A DNA stretch of 64,000 nucleotides from positions 1 to 64,000 of IMG/VR virus record IMGVR_UViG_3300046516_001816; one strand, given 5' to 3'. The position numbers and the translations under genes were made by a program. Origin of the DNA: a virus. The notes below the pieces were generated by a model, which was not told where the DNA came from, searched no databases, and worked only from the letters and a program-made list of their open reading frames with translations. This document shows positions 45,172 through 53,230 of this stretch, piece after piece. Position 1 is the stretch's first letter, and each line of letters begins with the position of its first letter.

Positions 45172-45589
45172 AGAATAACCGAGCGTCTTGACGACGTTCT
45201 AGCTTGGCGACGAGCAAGTCCAAGTATGCCTCGATTGCCCGCTGTTTCTGGTACTGCTCTCCCAACCAGTGGCACTCACGGGGAAAGGTCGCCGCAAACT
45301 CACCGGCAACATCCCGGAGCAGTTGGGGTGCGTCCGCCGTTACGATAGCCGAAATCCGGTACACTGCCATGCGCCGCGTCGGTACCCACAAGCGTTGAAA
45401 GATCCGCTTGTAATACGTAGCTTGGCAATTCAGTGTCACCTGACAGCCGTGCACACTGTGCACCGTCAGACTCGCGACGTGATTGACCACATCCTGATCG
45501 AACATGACGCGGGAGGGGCCTGTCGCCCGCTTACATGTTTGAACAAGTGCATTGAAGAGAGAACCCCCGAAACCACCGAAAAAAGCCAT
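45170..45589 (-). CDS. Small protein of unknown function
   Basis: 139 residues, ATG 45589. The N-terminus is Gly/Phe-rich and hydrophobic (MAFFGGFGGSLFNALV) and could insert in a membrane or be buried in a virion. The rest is mixed with five Cys and many Arg; the C-terminal 50 residues are helical. No family recognised. It is downstream of the 408-residue gene on the same strand. Confidence 0.65.
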   Translation of the reverse strand: MAFFGGFGGSLFNALVQTCKRATGPSRVMFDQDVVNHVASLTVHSVHGCQVTLNCQATYYKRIFQRLWVPTRRMAVYRISAIVTADAPQLLRDVAGEFAATFPRECHWLGEQYQKQRAIEAYLDLLVAKLERRQDARLF

Positions 45590-45630
45590 GATGGGAGTGC
45601 CTTAAAAAGGAAATGAATCGACGCATGTTC

Positions 45631-46857
45631 TTACTTCGTGTAATACGTCATGGTCATTGTCCGGGCAACCAAATACAACAGTACCGCAGTGCGCACCGAC
45701 GCAACGACGCTTTCGTTTTTATTTCCCGTAGCCTGCTTGACACACCATTCGGTCTTCTCGCGCAACGAGAACAACGCGGGATCGATCGAGCGAGAAGACG
45801 TGTACACCCCGCGCAATCGGGCCAGAAGCGTCGGGAGGTCGACGTGGTTGGCCACCATCATGCGTTCTTCCGCTAGGTAGTCGAAGCTATGGATCAGCAC
45901 TTCATTCAGGAGCTCTTCAATCTTCTTGGCCCCTGAACGACGATAGTTGTCTGAGAGCCACACGAGCGTTTCGCGAAACAGGCGCGGGGGCGTCGTGTAC
46001 ATCAGCTTCTCGATAATGCCGAGGAGCTCCTCTCGGATAAACGACCCGCGGTCCGTCACGATCGCATGCAAGTAGCGCGTGTAGGCAAGCAGGTTCTTGT
46101 TCTTGTCTTTCAGGATGACTTCGCCGTCATAGTCCACCAGGGCCGAGGTCGACTGAATGCGCACGCCCTGGTGGTGAATCGTCAAGAACACGTCATAGAT
46201 GTTCTTCAGCATATCGCGAATACGACCTTGCGTGTCGTTAAGCAGATACACCACGCCGAGATCGTTATCGAACTTGACAATGGTTTCCCAGTGAATGCTC
46301 TCAGGGCTGATCAAGTCTTCGCTGCGCTGATTCAGTACCGCGTTCCAGCTGCCGAGCTGCTTGATCGCATACTTGTTCGAGAGTGACGCATACGTCGCTT
46401 CCGCGGTTTCCCGGTTCGCCGGATAACGGAAGTGACGATACAGTCGCGAGGTGAGGAACTTGTACTGCAACACCAAGGCCACGTCCATCATGCCCTGGTG
46501 CTTTTGCTCGCGCGAGAGCTTGGGCGACGTGTAGATCGCATGCAGCAACCAGGCGCACGAGATATTGATCGTGTCTGAGGACACGTGGTGGTTCGCATTC
46601 ACTGTGGGCAGGGCGAGCAGTTCTTCGGTCAAAGCATGTTGGTCGACGTGTAAGATTTCATCGAACCAGGCACTCTGGTCCGCGTCGGTAAAACGCACGA
46701 CTTGCACGCCCGTCAGATTGCCACCGAAGAAGTTGATATGATCTTCGTTCTTGTGCATCCAGCGGGTGCGATACGTGGAGAGCTTCTTGATGAAAGCCGT
46801 ATCGATGATAAGACCTCGACAGGCCTCGTTAAAGACATCCTGAATATTCTTGGCCAT
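45631..46857 (-). CDS. Conserved-looking helical protein of unknown function
   Basis: 408 residues, ATG 46857 with GAGG upstream. Mostly helical, with a beta hairpin in the middle (STSALVDYDGEVILKDKNKN). His/Tyr-rich segments (NANHHVSSDTINISCAW, LTIHHQGV) are notable but form no known metal site. No domain recognised. A virion or replication role cannot be told apart. A terminator for the upstream operon lies 46 bases before its start, so it has its own promoter. Confidence 0.65.
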   Translation of the reverse strand: MAKNIQDVFNEACRGLIIDTAFIKKLSTYRTRWMHKNEDHINFFGGNLTGVQVVRFTDADQSAWFDEILHVDQHALTEELLALPTVNANHHVSSDTINISCAWLLHAIYTSPKLSREQKHQGMMDVALVLQYKFLTSRLYRHFRYPANRETAEATYASLSNKYAIKQLGSWNAVLNQRSEDLISPESIHWETIVKFDNDLGVVYLLNDTQGRIRDMLKNIYDVFLTIHHQGVRIQSTSALVDYDGEVILKDKNKNLLAYTRYLHAIVTDRGSFIREELLGIIEKLMYTTPPRLFRETLVWLSDNYRRSGAKKIEELLNEVLIHSFDYLAEERMMVANHVDLPTLLARLRGVYTSSRSIDPALFSLREKTEWCVKQATGNKNESVVASVRTAVLLYLVARTMTMTYYTK

Positions 46858-46890
46858 GCCTAAGTCCTCGTGGGTTCCGGATCACACGAT

Positions 46891-46924
46891 TTGGCGGCAT
46901 AAGTGCCGGACCGAAGCCCGGCAC
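46891..46924 (-). terminator. Terminator with TTATGCCGCC tag (minus strand)
   Basis: GTGCCGG (46903-46909) pairs with CCGGCAC (46918-46924). Read on the minus strand the stem is followed by TTATGCCGCC. It closes the operon 49075-46939. Confidence 0.85.
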
Positions 46925-46938
46925 CTTGGCTCATGGAG

Positions 46939-47028
46939 TTACCACAACCACCACGGGGTCATCATCATTTCCAATCCGGCGCGCTGCATCGGAATGCACC
47001 ACAGAGTCCACATCGTCATCCCACACAT
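46939..47028 (-). CDS. 29-residue Met/Trp-rich microprotein
   Basis: A 29-codon frame from ATG 47028 has AGGAG six bases upstream and stops 15 bases before the operon terminator. Of 29 residues, 7 are Met and 6 Trp (start MCGMTMWTLW, end MTPWWLW). It is unlike chance translation of this region and could be a small membrane-active or regulatory peptide. Seen: frame and Shine-Dalgarno. Function unknown. Confidence 0.5.
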   Translation of the reverse strand: MCGMTMWTLWCIPMQRAGLEMMMTPWWLW

Positions 47029-47065
47029 GTCCTGCTCCTGATAAACGGCTTGGTGACGCGTCTGC

Positions 47066-47500
47066 TCAATCCTTGGCGGCCTTGAGTTTCAGCTTGTACT
47101 CGGGCGCATGCCCCTTGAACTCAGGGTCGATCGACTTGAGATGGATCTCGTAGCCGTTGCCGGACGTGGTGATGTTCGCACGGATGTGCTGATTGGCGAG
47201 CGACTCCAGCTTGGACTTGAGACCCCCGGCTGCGCCCTGCAACTTCTTGAGCACGGCCTGGAAGCGCTTGTCTGTGCCTTCGTCCTTCTTCGCTTCGAGG
47301 GCAATCGTTTCCATTGGTGCGTCGATCTCTTCGGTCGCGATGAACTGAGACTCTACCGGCACCTGTTCCACCAGGCGTTCACCCAGTTGCACGAAGAACT
47401 CGCGCGTTTCGTCTTCGGACAGATGGCCGATCGATTCGAGGGCGAGTTCCACCGGTGTTTTGGACTGAGGTTCTGCCCAGGTAAAGATTCCTTTCTTCAT
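47066..47500 (-). CDS. Protein of unknown function
   Basis: 144 residues, ATG 47500 with AAGGAG seven bases upstream. The N-terminal half is acidic and helical; the C-terminal half (residues 90-144) is basic with strands RANITTSGNGYEIHLKS-like and a Lys-rich end. No domain recognised. It starts 10 bases after the frameshifted frame ends, within the same operon. Confidence 0.65.
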   Translation of the reverse strand: MKKGIFTWAEPQSKTPVELALESIGHLSEDETREFFVQLGERLVEQVPVESQFIATEEIDAPMETIALEAKKDEGTDKRFQAVLKKLQGAAGGLKSKLESLANQHIRANITTSGNGYEIHLKSIDPEFKGHAPEYKLKLKAAKD

Positions 47501-47510
47501 GGACTGCTCC

Positions 47511-48170
47511 TTAACGCTGCACCAGAGTCATCTCAAGCTCCTTTCCATCTGGCAAGAAGACACTCTCGCCAAAGGTCGGGAACTTCGCGCTCTCGTGCAG
47601 TTCAAAGTTCTTCGCATCTCGTACCAAGTACGCGATCACGATCTCGTTGGTGATATGGAACATCCGCGCATGTTCGCGCGCAAAGTCCACACTCACGATG
47701 ATATCGCCAAAGTCTTCGCTGGTGCCGCGATTAAACGTGAACGACAACATGCGCTCAGGCACATACGCTGCTTTCTGACCGACGTCCACCGTAGCGAACG
47801 CGGCCTCCGGTCCTTTGTTGCTCGAAGGAAAGCCCCGGAACAACTTGCCGCGCGACTTTGGCTGCTGAATCTTCTCGAACACCTTCTTCGCTTCGCGCAG
47901 CTTAGGCAGGATCGCATAGTCGGTATGAACAATCCAGCGCTCGACCGCCGCGAGGAGCTCAGCGTGCTTGATCATCTCCCGCACCGCGTGTTCGTCGATG
48001 TCTTCCTTCTGGAAGGTGACTTGCGGGAAGTACCGCGCCCGCCCGGCCAAGAGCATCAGCAATTTGCCAAAGAAACCTTTCGACTGATATTGCTCGTCGT
48101 AGGCTTCTTCTTTCTCCAGGCTGATGCCCAGGCTCTGCCAGTCGTCTTCGGCGCGCTGCTCAGTGGCTAT
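47511..48170 (-). CDS. Downstream frame of a probable -1 frameshift product
   Basis: 219 codons, open in the -1 frame from the A9 run at 48170 to the stop at 47511. The first 36 codons after the run read like a real protein (charged helices, EDDWQSLGISLEKEEAYDE), but contain no ATG, GTG or TTG; the first start codons are TTG 48062 and ATG 48056, without a Shine-Dalgarno. So it is probably made as a C-terminal extension of the 302-residue upstream protein. The product is a mixed alpha/beta protein (SFTFNRGTSEDFGDIIVSVDF-type strands, split here). If the A-run length is a sequencing error, the two genes would be one. Confidence 0.6.
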   Translation of the reverse strand: MATEQRAEDDWQSLGISLEKEEAYDEQYQSKGFFGKLLMLLAGRARYFPQVTFQKEDIDEHAVREMIKHAELLAAVERWIVHTDYAILPKLREAKKVFEKIQQPKSRGKLFRGFPSSNKGPEAAFATVDVGQKAAYVPERMLSFTFNRGTSEDFGDIIVSVDFAREHARMFHITNEIVIAYLVRDAKNFELHESAKFPTFGESVFLPDGKELEMTLVQR

Positions 48171-48180
48171 TTTTTTTTGC
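48167..48180 (-). other. A9 slippery run for -1 frameshifting
   Basis: Minus-strand sequence GGC AAA AAA AAA TAG ends the upstream gene. A one-base backward slip on the nine A residues would read on as ATA GCC ACT GAG and enter the 219-codon frame. A-runs of this kind are classic slippery sites in phages and bacteria. Confidence 0.6.
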
Positions 48181-49075
48181 CGGCAAACTTTAGCGCGGTA
48201 GCCTTGTCGTGGGACTGGCTGAAGTACGCGGCCAGTTGCTTGGGCGTCGTGATCTTGTCGCCCGCTTCCTTCGTGATCTTCTTGCCCTTAAAGTGCAGTT
48301 CGATCTCGCCGATGAATTCCTTCATCTTCTCAGCCTTGAGCTTGGTGATCTTCTCACCGGCCGGGAAGAACTCGCTGTCCGCACCGAGGTTCACGTCGAA
48401 CTTGTCCTGCGCCATCTTGACGACGACCCCGAGCACGTCCGGATCACAGAAGTCAAGCCCTTGGCCTTCATCACCCGCGGCATGGCCTTCGGTGAGCTTG
48501 GCCTGGCCCTTACCGAACTTCAGTGCCTTGACCTTGTCCTTGACTTCCTTGCGCTTTTCGGCGAAGGCTTCGAGCGACGGGAAGATCTGCACGCCGGCGC
48601 GATCACACATTGCTTCGAGGGCTTTGGCGTACTCGTTGACCGATTCGGTCGCCGGGTCGCCATTCATCACCAGCACAAAGTCGGGGTTTTCCGGATCGAA
48701 CTCGGTGATCTCTTGCGAGACTTCCACCACGTCTTCGGGTTTCACGTCCGCTTCGTCGACACCGTACACGGTGGTAGCGCCATCCTGAACGTCTTCTTCG
48801 CCCAGGATCTGAACGTCTTCAGCCAGGTCAGCCAGGGAGAGCGCGTCATTGGCTTGCGACTCGGTCGCCACGCCTTCGACAGCGGCTTCTTCCTGTTGCT
48901 CGACCGGCTTGTTCTTGTTGTACATCTGAGCGAGCGCTTGCGAGAACTGCTCAGCGAGCGGCCCTTTCAGGACCATCAATTCTTTCTGGCCCTCTTCATG
49001 AGCTTCGGGTTGGCCACTACCAGTGTCCAGGGTACCGAGTTCACCTTCGAGCGCCATTTGCAAAAACGAAGTCAT
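48167..49075 (-). CDS. Acidic protein upstream of the frameshift site
   Basis: 302 residues. ATG 49075 follows GAGG by six bases; the frame is open to 49147 but without a signal. Residues 50-150 are very acidic (Glu/Asp/Val/Gln) and probably disordered; residues 160-302 are Lys-rich and helical (EKITKLKAEKMKEFIGEIELHFKG-type, split). The end reads ALKFAGKKK and stops on the A9 run. An acid/base split like this occurs in scaffold or inner-body proteins, but no family is recognised. It is first in the minus-strand operon and leaves the divergent region at 49.1-49.8 kb. Confidence 0.65.
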   Translation of the reverse strand: MTSFLQMALEGELGTLDTGSGQPEAHEEGQKELMVLKGPLAEQFSQALAQMYNKNKPVEQQEEAAVEGVATESQANDALSLADLAEDVQILGEEDVQDGATTVYGVDEADVKPEDVVEVSQEITEFDPENPDFVLVMNGDPATESVNEYAKALEAMCDRAGVQIFPSLEAFAEKRKEVKDKVKALKFGKGQAKLTEGHAAGDEGQGLDFCDPDVLGVVVKMAQDKFDVNLGADSEFFPAGEKITKLKAEKMKEFIGEIELHFKGKKITKEAGDKITTPKQLAAYFSQSHDKATALKFAGKKK

Positions 49076-49763
49076 CATCATCCTCATTGGAGAGTGCAGT
49101 GCACAGAATAAGGGGTAAATCTTATTCGGCATTAGAGCGCCTGCCACGAAAAGGTAGGGTTAGGTATGTCCTGGCCCCCGCCGAGCCCGCCTGCGCCCGC
49201 TGCGCGCCCCCCAGCCTGGTCCTCGCCCGCCCCGCGCCCCGGCCGCCGCCCGCCGCGCCCATTACGTTCTCATTTGGAGGTTTTCTTTACCATCCGGTAG
49301 ATCTTCTACCAACATTAAACCAGTCAGTGCTTTGCCGTTGTTTGCTTCGCCGTTAAGGCTTTGCTACCTAGAGGATGGGCCATCGAGCCCATCCGTCTAT
49401 ACATCTACTTCGATTTTTCCAAAAAGAAAACACTTCATGCAAGGGGTTGGTCGTTCTCCCCTGAGCTGGTCCTGTTGGGACCAGCGATCTTTTCATAGAC
49501 ACCAATATGTCATTCTAGTATTTTCTTACTGCATACTGGACATAGTTATGCATTGAGGTACTATAGAACAATAAGAAAAACAAGAGGTACCCTCAATACT
49601 TATATATGGGAAGTTATGGTTTTGGAAGAGGGGCCCATATTCTAGTAAAAGGGGGAGACCCCCTTTTACTCATATATAAGACTGTCTACAGTTGGGGAGA
49701 AACCTTTACAAACTAACTTCAGACATATATCACCTACCTGATCCCCAATCACGGAGGTGCGAG
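49076..49763. promoter_or_regulatory. Divergent regulatory region with GC tract and hairpins
   Basis: No convincing gene. Contents from left: a 90-base tract (49171-49260) with 56 C, 26 G and 8 A/T; hairpins 49373-49394 (GGATGGGC stem), 49465-49485 (GCTGGTCC stem, then GATCTTTTC), 49551-49597 (ATTGAGGTAC with GTACCCTCAAT), and a perfect 12-bp stem at 49644-49670. The right part is AT-rich with TATATA motifs and ends in the promoter-like element at 49724. It separates divergent operons. Promoter cluster, small RNAs, or a replication origin are possible. Confidence 0.55.
49724..49743 (+). promoter_or_regulatory. Copy of the ATATCA...CTGA element
   Basis: CATATATCACCTACCTGATC lies 20 bases before ATG 49764 and matches the copies at 8345, 31163 and 54582. 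Its short distance to the gene would give a short leader. Confidence 0.5.
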
Positions 49764-50084
49764 ATGAAACGCAAACGAGGCAGCAGTCGTCTGATCAAAC
49801 GCCCCAGGCAGTTTTCGATTCAGGACACGCCCACGCCTGAGCTCCAGGACGAGCTTGAGCAGTGCCGCATTGTGACGCGCGCGCTTAACGATGCGTTCGA
49901 ACAAATCTGGGAAGCGCAACCGCCCCACGGCGATTACGGTATTCGTCCCAATATCAAGGAGTACGAGCTCACTCGGCTCTTGGGCCGTGCTGAACGCGGC
50001 ATCCTGGATGTGCTTAACTACTCGATGGCTCAGACGCATGACATCGAGCACGAGTTGCGTCGTCGAAAACAATACAAGCGATAA
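49764..50084 (+). CDS. Small basic protein of unknown function
   Basis: 106 residues. ATG 49764 has GGAGG seven bases upstream; the longer frame from 49692 crosses the promoter element. The N-terminus is very basic (KRKRGSSRLIKRPR) and may bind nucleic acid; the rest is helical with an Arg/Lys-rich end. First gene of a plus-strand unit, so possibly expressed early. Terminator follows. Confidence 0.7.
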   Translation: MKRKRGSSRLIKRPRQFSIQDTPTPELQDELEQCRIVTRALNDAFEQIWEAQPPHGDYGIRPNIKEYELTRLLGRAERGILDVLNYSMAQTHDIEHELRRRKQYKR

Positions 50085-50090
50085 AAACGG

Positions 50091-50119
50091 GGCAGGGCTT
50101 TGGCCTTGCCTTTATGCCG
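50091..50119 (+). terminator. Terminator with TTTATGCCG tag
   Basis: GGCAGGGC (50091-50098) pairs with GCCTTGCC (50103-50110, one G-T) around TTTG, followed by TTTATGCCG. Confidence 0.85.
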
Positions 50120-50175
50120 CTTGGCAAACTTTACTGCGCACCCAGTAGCGTATGAGACGCTCTAAGGAGAGCTTA

Positions 50176-50667
50176 GTGAGACAGATTAAGTTGTGGCAGG
50201 TCGACACGCCTCGGATGCTCGAGCCCGTGTTGAACAAGTTGTGCATGCGTTTCGAGTTTCCGGAAGACAGTCGCGATCCCATCTGCCTGGTGGCAGTGAC
50301 TGGATTTATCGATGCGCAGTTTAACCACAAGGTCATCACGATGCTGGGTGTGATGAATCCGGATCGCATTATCCAAGCCACTATCGGTGACAGCGTCTCG
50401 ATTGGCATGGATGAGATTGCGCAGCTGGCGATGCACTACGTGGTGTTGTTCGAGTCAATTGACCAAGCCAATACCTTTGTGCTGCTCAGCGGCGGGGACA
50501 CGCCCGGCCAGGTCCTGGACGAAGGCATTGCGGTCGGTGAAGAGTTTGGTCGCGCTTTCCTTGTGGAGCAGCTGATCAAGCATCTGAACCTCGGTGCGTT
50601 TCAAACCAACAGCAATCTCGAGATGCTCAACAAGACTCGAGACTTTCTTAACAAACTTAAAGGGTAA
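50176..50667 (+). CDS. Protein of unknown function
   Basis: 163 residues from GTG 50176, preferred because AAGGAGAG lies just upstream; ATG 50152 would add eight residues without a signal. Alpha/beta-looking: hydrophobic strands ICLVAVTGFI and HKVITMLGV, helix DEIAQLAMHYVVLF, C-terminal helix NLEMLNKTRDFLNKL. No motif recognised. It ends two bases before the next start, so the two are coupled. Confidence 0.65.
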   Translation: MRQIKLWQVDTPRMLEPVLNKLCMRFEFPEDSRDPICLVAVTGFIDAQFNHKVITMLGVMNPDRIIQATIGDSVSIGMDEIAQLAMHYVVLFESIDQANTFVLLSGGDTPGQVLDEGIAVGEEFGRAFLVEQLIKHLNLGAFQTNSNLEMLNKTRDFLNKLKG

Positions 50668-50668
50668 C

Positions 50669-51205
50669 ATGTTTCCGTACGCCAAAGCACCCACGCCCCC
50701 GAAACACATCACCGAACAGATCAAGCCGTACAAGGAATACTTCGACGGCAAGTTCGACGAGATCGAAGTCCACACGGCGCTGCCCTTTGATATCACCGAA
50801 GACGGCTTGCGCTTCGATCAGCACGAAGACAACTTCACCATCGTGCCGGGCAAGTATCTGACTGCGACGCTCGCCAATGGCAAGCGCGTGGTGGCGCTCG
50901 GTACGGCGCTGGGCGTGGTGGCGATGTACGAAGTCGACTACGACATTCCGGTACCCAAAGAACACTGGGTGAAAGAAGGCACCGAGAAGTTTACGGTAAC
51001 CAACTACACCCTGCATGCGCCTGAAATCTTCTGGACCACCGGGCTGCTGAAACTCACGTTGCATGGCAAGACGGATCTGTCCACTTTTATCGATCTCTTC
51101 GGTTATCCGAAGCGTGAAGGCCGCGACGACCACAATGTCCACAACATCGCGAACCGTCTTAACACGATTCACGCCGCGATTGTCTCACGCGGTTGCAGCA
51201 AGTAA
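50669..51205 (+). CDS. Protein of unknown function
   Basis: 178 residues, ATG 50669 one base after the previous stop. Two-part: residues 1-40 Pro/Lys-rich, residues 40-150 beta-rich with aromatic residues (DNFTIVPGKYLTATLANGKR region, EIFWTTGLLKLTLHG). The end (residues 150-178) is His/Arg/Asn-rich. No domain is recognised. Same operon as the histone-like gene that follows. Confidence 0.65.
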   Translation: MFPYAKAPTPPKHITEQIKPYKEYFDGKFDEIEVHTALPFDITEDGLRFDQHEDNFTIVPGKYLTATLANGKRVVALGTALGVVAMYEVDYDIPVPKEHWVKEGTEKFTVTNYTLHAPEIFWTTGLLKLTLHGKTDLSTFIDLFGYPKREGRDDHNVHNIANRLNTIHAAIVSRGCSK

Positions 51206-51238
51206 CCCTCCCCAACTAAAACCAAGGTAAAACGCATC

Positions 51239-52351
51239 ATGACGAAAAAGACCACGACGGCTTCGAACGCCGCAGCCGCCAAGCGCGCTTTGAAGAAACC
51301 CCTGACGAAGCCGACCGACGCCCAGGTGAAGGAAGCCGAAACGAATGCGGTCGCCGGTGTGATGAAGACGCGTCGTTCGGCGAAGAAGCCCACTGCCGCG
51401 AATCTGGAAGCGGCCCGCAAGAACATCACCGAGCATGTCAGCAAAGACGCCGCGGTTGTGAACGGCGTGCCCTGCGCGCTTATCGACAATACCGATGCCA
51501 GGCGTCGCGTTGCGGCGAAAAAGGCTCCGGCACAAAAGGCTACGACGCCCGCCGACGGTGGCAAGCCCGAAGCCATTCACGCGGCTGCGAAGAAAGCTGC
51601 GAAGCTGGTGGACGCGCCTGCTGACGCGGCCGTGAAGACGACGCGCAAGCGTACCCCGAAACTGATCGAGAACGCACCGGTGAAGACGATCGCCCGTGCG
51701 GAACTGGACCACGCATGGAATCCGGTGACGCTGCCGATGAAGCTTGCAAAGGCTGATTTTCTGGGCAACGAGTTCCTGGCCACGATTCCGGATGCGGCGA
51801 CGCGTGTCAAGACGTATCACGTGGTGTACTTCCTCGAACACTGGTTTGCCGTGATCGAGCGCGAGATCAAGGTCCCGGAGCTCAACAACGCCGACTTCCA
51901 GAACTGGGTGGACAGCGAGCTGCGTCTGCAACTGGAAGATGGCGAGTACGCGCGTCTGGTGTTTAGCGATGGTCGTCGCGGCATTGCGTTGGGCACGCTG
52001 TTCCATCCGGCGGTGTTGTTCCAGCGTACGGACGATTTCCTGGCGCTGCTCAAGAAGTCGGACGCCAAGCGCTATGAGGAAGCGAAGAAGCAGCCGGAGC
52101 TTCAGCCGCGCATTTCGATGCAGATGGCGATCCCGATGTTCTTCACGGGACTGTTGGGTGAGGCGACGAGCCGGCTCACGCTGGACGGCCTGCATACTGT
52201 CTTCGGTTCGCCGATGACATATATCACGCCGAAGGGCTTTAACATGAACATCGCGTTCTCGATGCGCGACGCGCGGGATTTCCTCAACAAGCAGGTCTTG
52301 CTTGACCATTTGGAAGGTGAAAAGCTGTCCGACGGCAAGGCGGCGGCGTAA
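51239..52351 (+). CDS. Protein with histone H1-like basic N-terminus
   Basis: 370 residues, ATG 51239. The first 135 residues are Ala/Lys/Thr/Pro-rich (AAKRALKKPLTKPTDAQ, RRVAAKKAPAQKA, HAAAKKAAKLVDAP), like bacterial and eukaryotic linker-histone tails, and should bind DNA or RNA non-specifically. Residues 150-355 form a globular domain of unknown type (strands EYARLVFSDGRRGIAL, hydrophobic helix QMAIPMFFTGLLGEAT). The combination suggests a nucleoid-binding or packaging-associated protein. Similar tails in phage proteins can also be processed off by the prohead protease. Confidence 0.65.
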   Translation: MTKKTTTASNAAAAKRALKKPLTKPTDAQVKEAETNAVAGVMKTRRSAKKPTAANLEAARKNITEHVSKDAAVVNGVPCALIDNTDARRRVAAKKAPAQKATTPADGGKPEAIHAAAKKAAKLVDAPADAAVKTTRKRTPKLIENAPVKTIARAELDHAWNPVTLPMKLAKADFLGNEFLATIPDAATRVKTYHVVYFLEHWFAVIEREIKVPELNNADFQNWVDSELRLQLEDGEYARLVFSDGRRGIALGTLFHPAVLFQRTDDFLALLKKSDAKRYEEAKKQPELQPRISMQMAIPMFFTGLLGEATSRLTLDGLHTVFGSPMTYITPKGFNMNIAFSMRDARDFLNKQVLLDHLEGEKLSDGKAAA

Positions 52352-52415
52352 CTGCCAAATCCTGTGCTGTTAAAAAACACCAGACCAGATAAACCATTCA
52401 AGGATTTCGACTAGC

Positions 52416-53141
52416 ATGAGCCAGAAGAATCAGGGCAACTCGCACAACCTGCTCTACCAGGACTACCAATTCCCGCTCGAAGACCGCAAGTTCCTCGACG
52501 ACGTCGCGTACCACATCTACTCCGTGCCGGCCAAGCGCCTGACGGACGCGATCCGTGAAACGCTGCGCATCCTCACGAACTTCAAGGTCAAGATCCAGTA
52601 CGCGCTGCACGTGACGGATTCGTCGCCGCAGACCGACGCTTGGCGCGTGGTCAACGAACACATCGCGCTGATCGGCCAGCACGACCTGCCGTTCGTCACG
52701 ATCGAAATCGCCAACGGTCCGCTCATGGTGCAAGACAAGGCGATTTACCTGTCGCCTCTCGAACTCGCGAAGTCGTTCGACGCGATGCTGCTCGAGATGT
52801 CGGGTTCATTCACCGAATGGTGGCTGGAAGGCACCCAGACCTTCGAGCAAGACAAGTCCAAGCAACTGTTCAACAAGTACACGGTGGCCAATACGTTCCA
52901 GGTGGCTACCCTCGGCTACGAACTGCGCCGCATCCTGCTCGACACGTCCACGGCCTGGGAAGGTCGCTGCTACAAGGACGCGCACGGCAAGCTGCAACTG
53001 ATGCTCACGCAGAAGGGTCCGATGCAGTTCGACGACGAGCGCGTCGTCGTAAAGGTCTCGATCATTCCGCCGGCCGTGTTCAATGCGGCTGTAGTGGAAG
53101 TGACCGAGCGCGAAAAGCAGAAGGCTCAGCAACCTGCGTAA
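52416..53141 (+). CDS. Protein of unknown function, likely abundant
   Basis: 241 residues, ATG 52416 with AAGGA upstream. Codon use is strongly biased to C-ending codons, as in the virion genes. Mixed alpha/beta with a helical core (LAKSFDAMLLEMSGSFTEW) and strands KLQLMLTQKG, VVVKVSIIP. No motif recognised. It ends at a tagged terminator. Confidence 0.65.
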   Translation: MSQKNQGNSHNLLYQDYQFPLEDRKFLDDVAYHIYSVPAKRLTDAIRETLRILTNFKVKIQYALHVTDSSPQTDAWRVVNEHIALIGQHDLPFVTIEIANGPLMVQDKAIYLSPLELAKSFDAMLLEMSGSFTEWWLEGTQTFEQDKSKQLFNKYTVANTFQVATLGYELRRILLDTSTAWEGRCYKDAHGKLQLMLTQKGPMQFDDERVVVKVSIIPPAVFNAAVVEVTEREKQKAQQPA

Positions 53142-53175
53142 GTGTAATACCTTCATCGTTACAAAGTGTCATTGC

Positions 53176-53205
53176 GCCCCGGGTTCGCCCGGGGCCTTAT
53201 GCCGT
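53176..53205 (+). terminator. Terminator with TTATGCCGTC tag
   Basis: GCCCCGGG (53176-53183) pairs exactly with CCCGGGGC (53188-53195) around TTCG, followed by CTTATGCCGTC. Confidence 0.9.
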
Positions 53206-53230
53206 CAACTAAACCAAAACGGAGCAGTCC

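Noticed and set aside
48056-48062. Independent start (TTG 48062 or ATG 48056) for the frame after the A9 run
   Set aside because: No Shine-Dalgarno; 36 protein-like codons lie upstream in the same frame without a start, which fits frameshifting better. It cannot be fully excluded.
49087-49356. 89-codon frame through the GC-rich tract
   Set aside because: Pro/Ala/Arg-rich product caused by base composition, no start signal.
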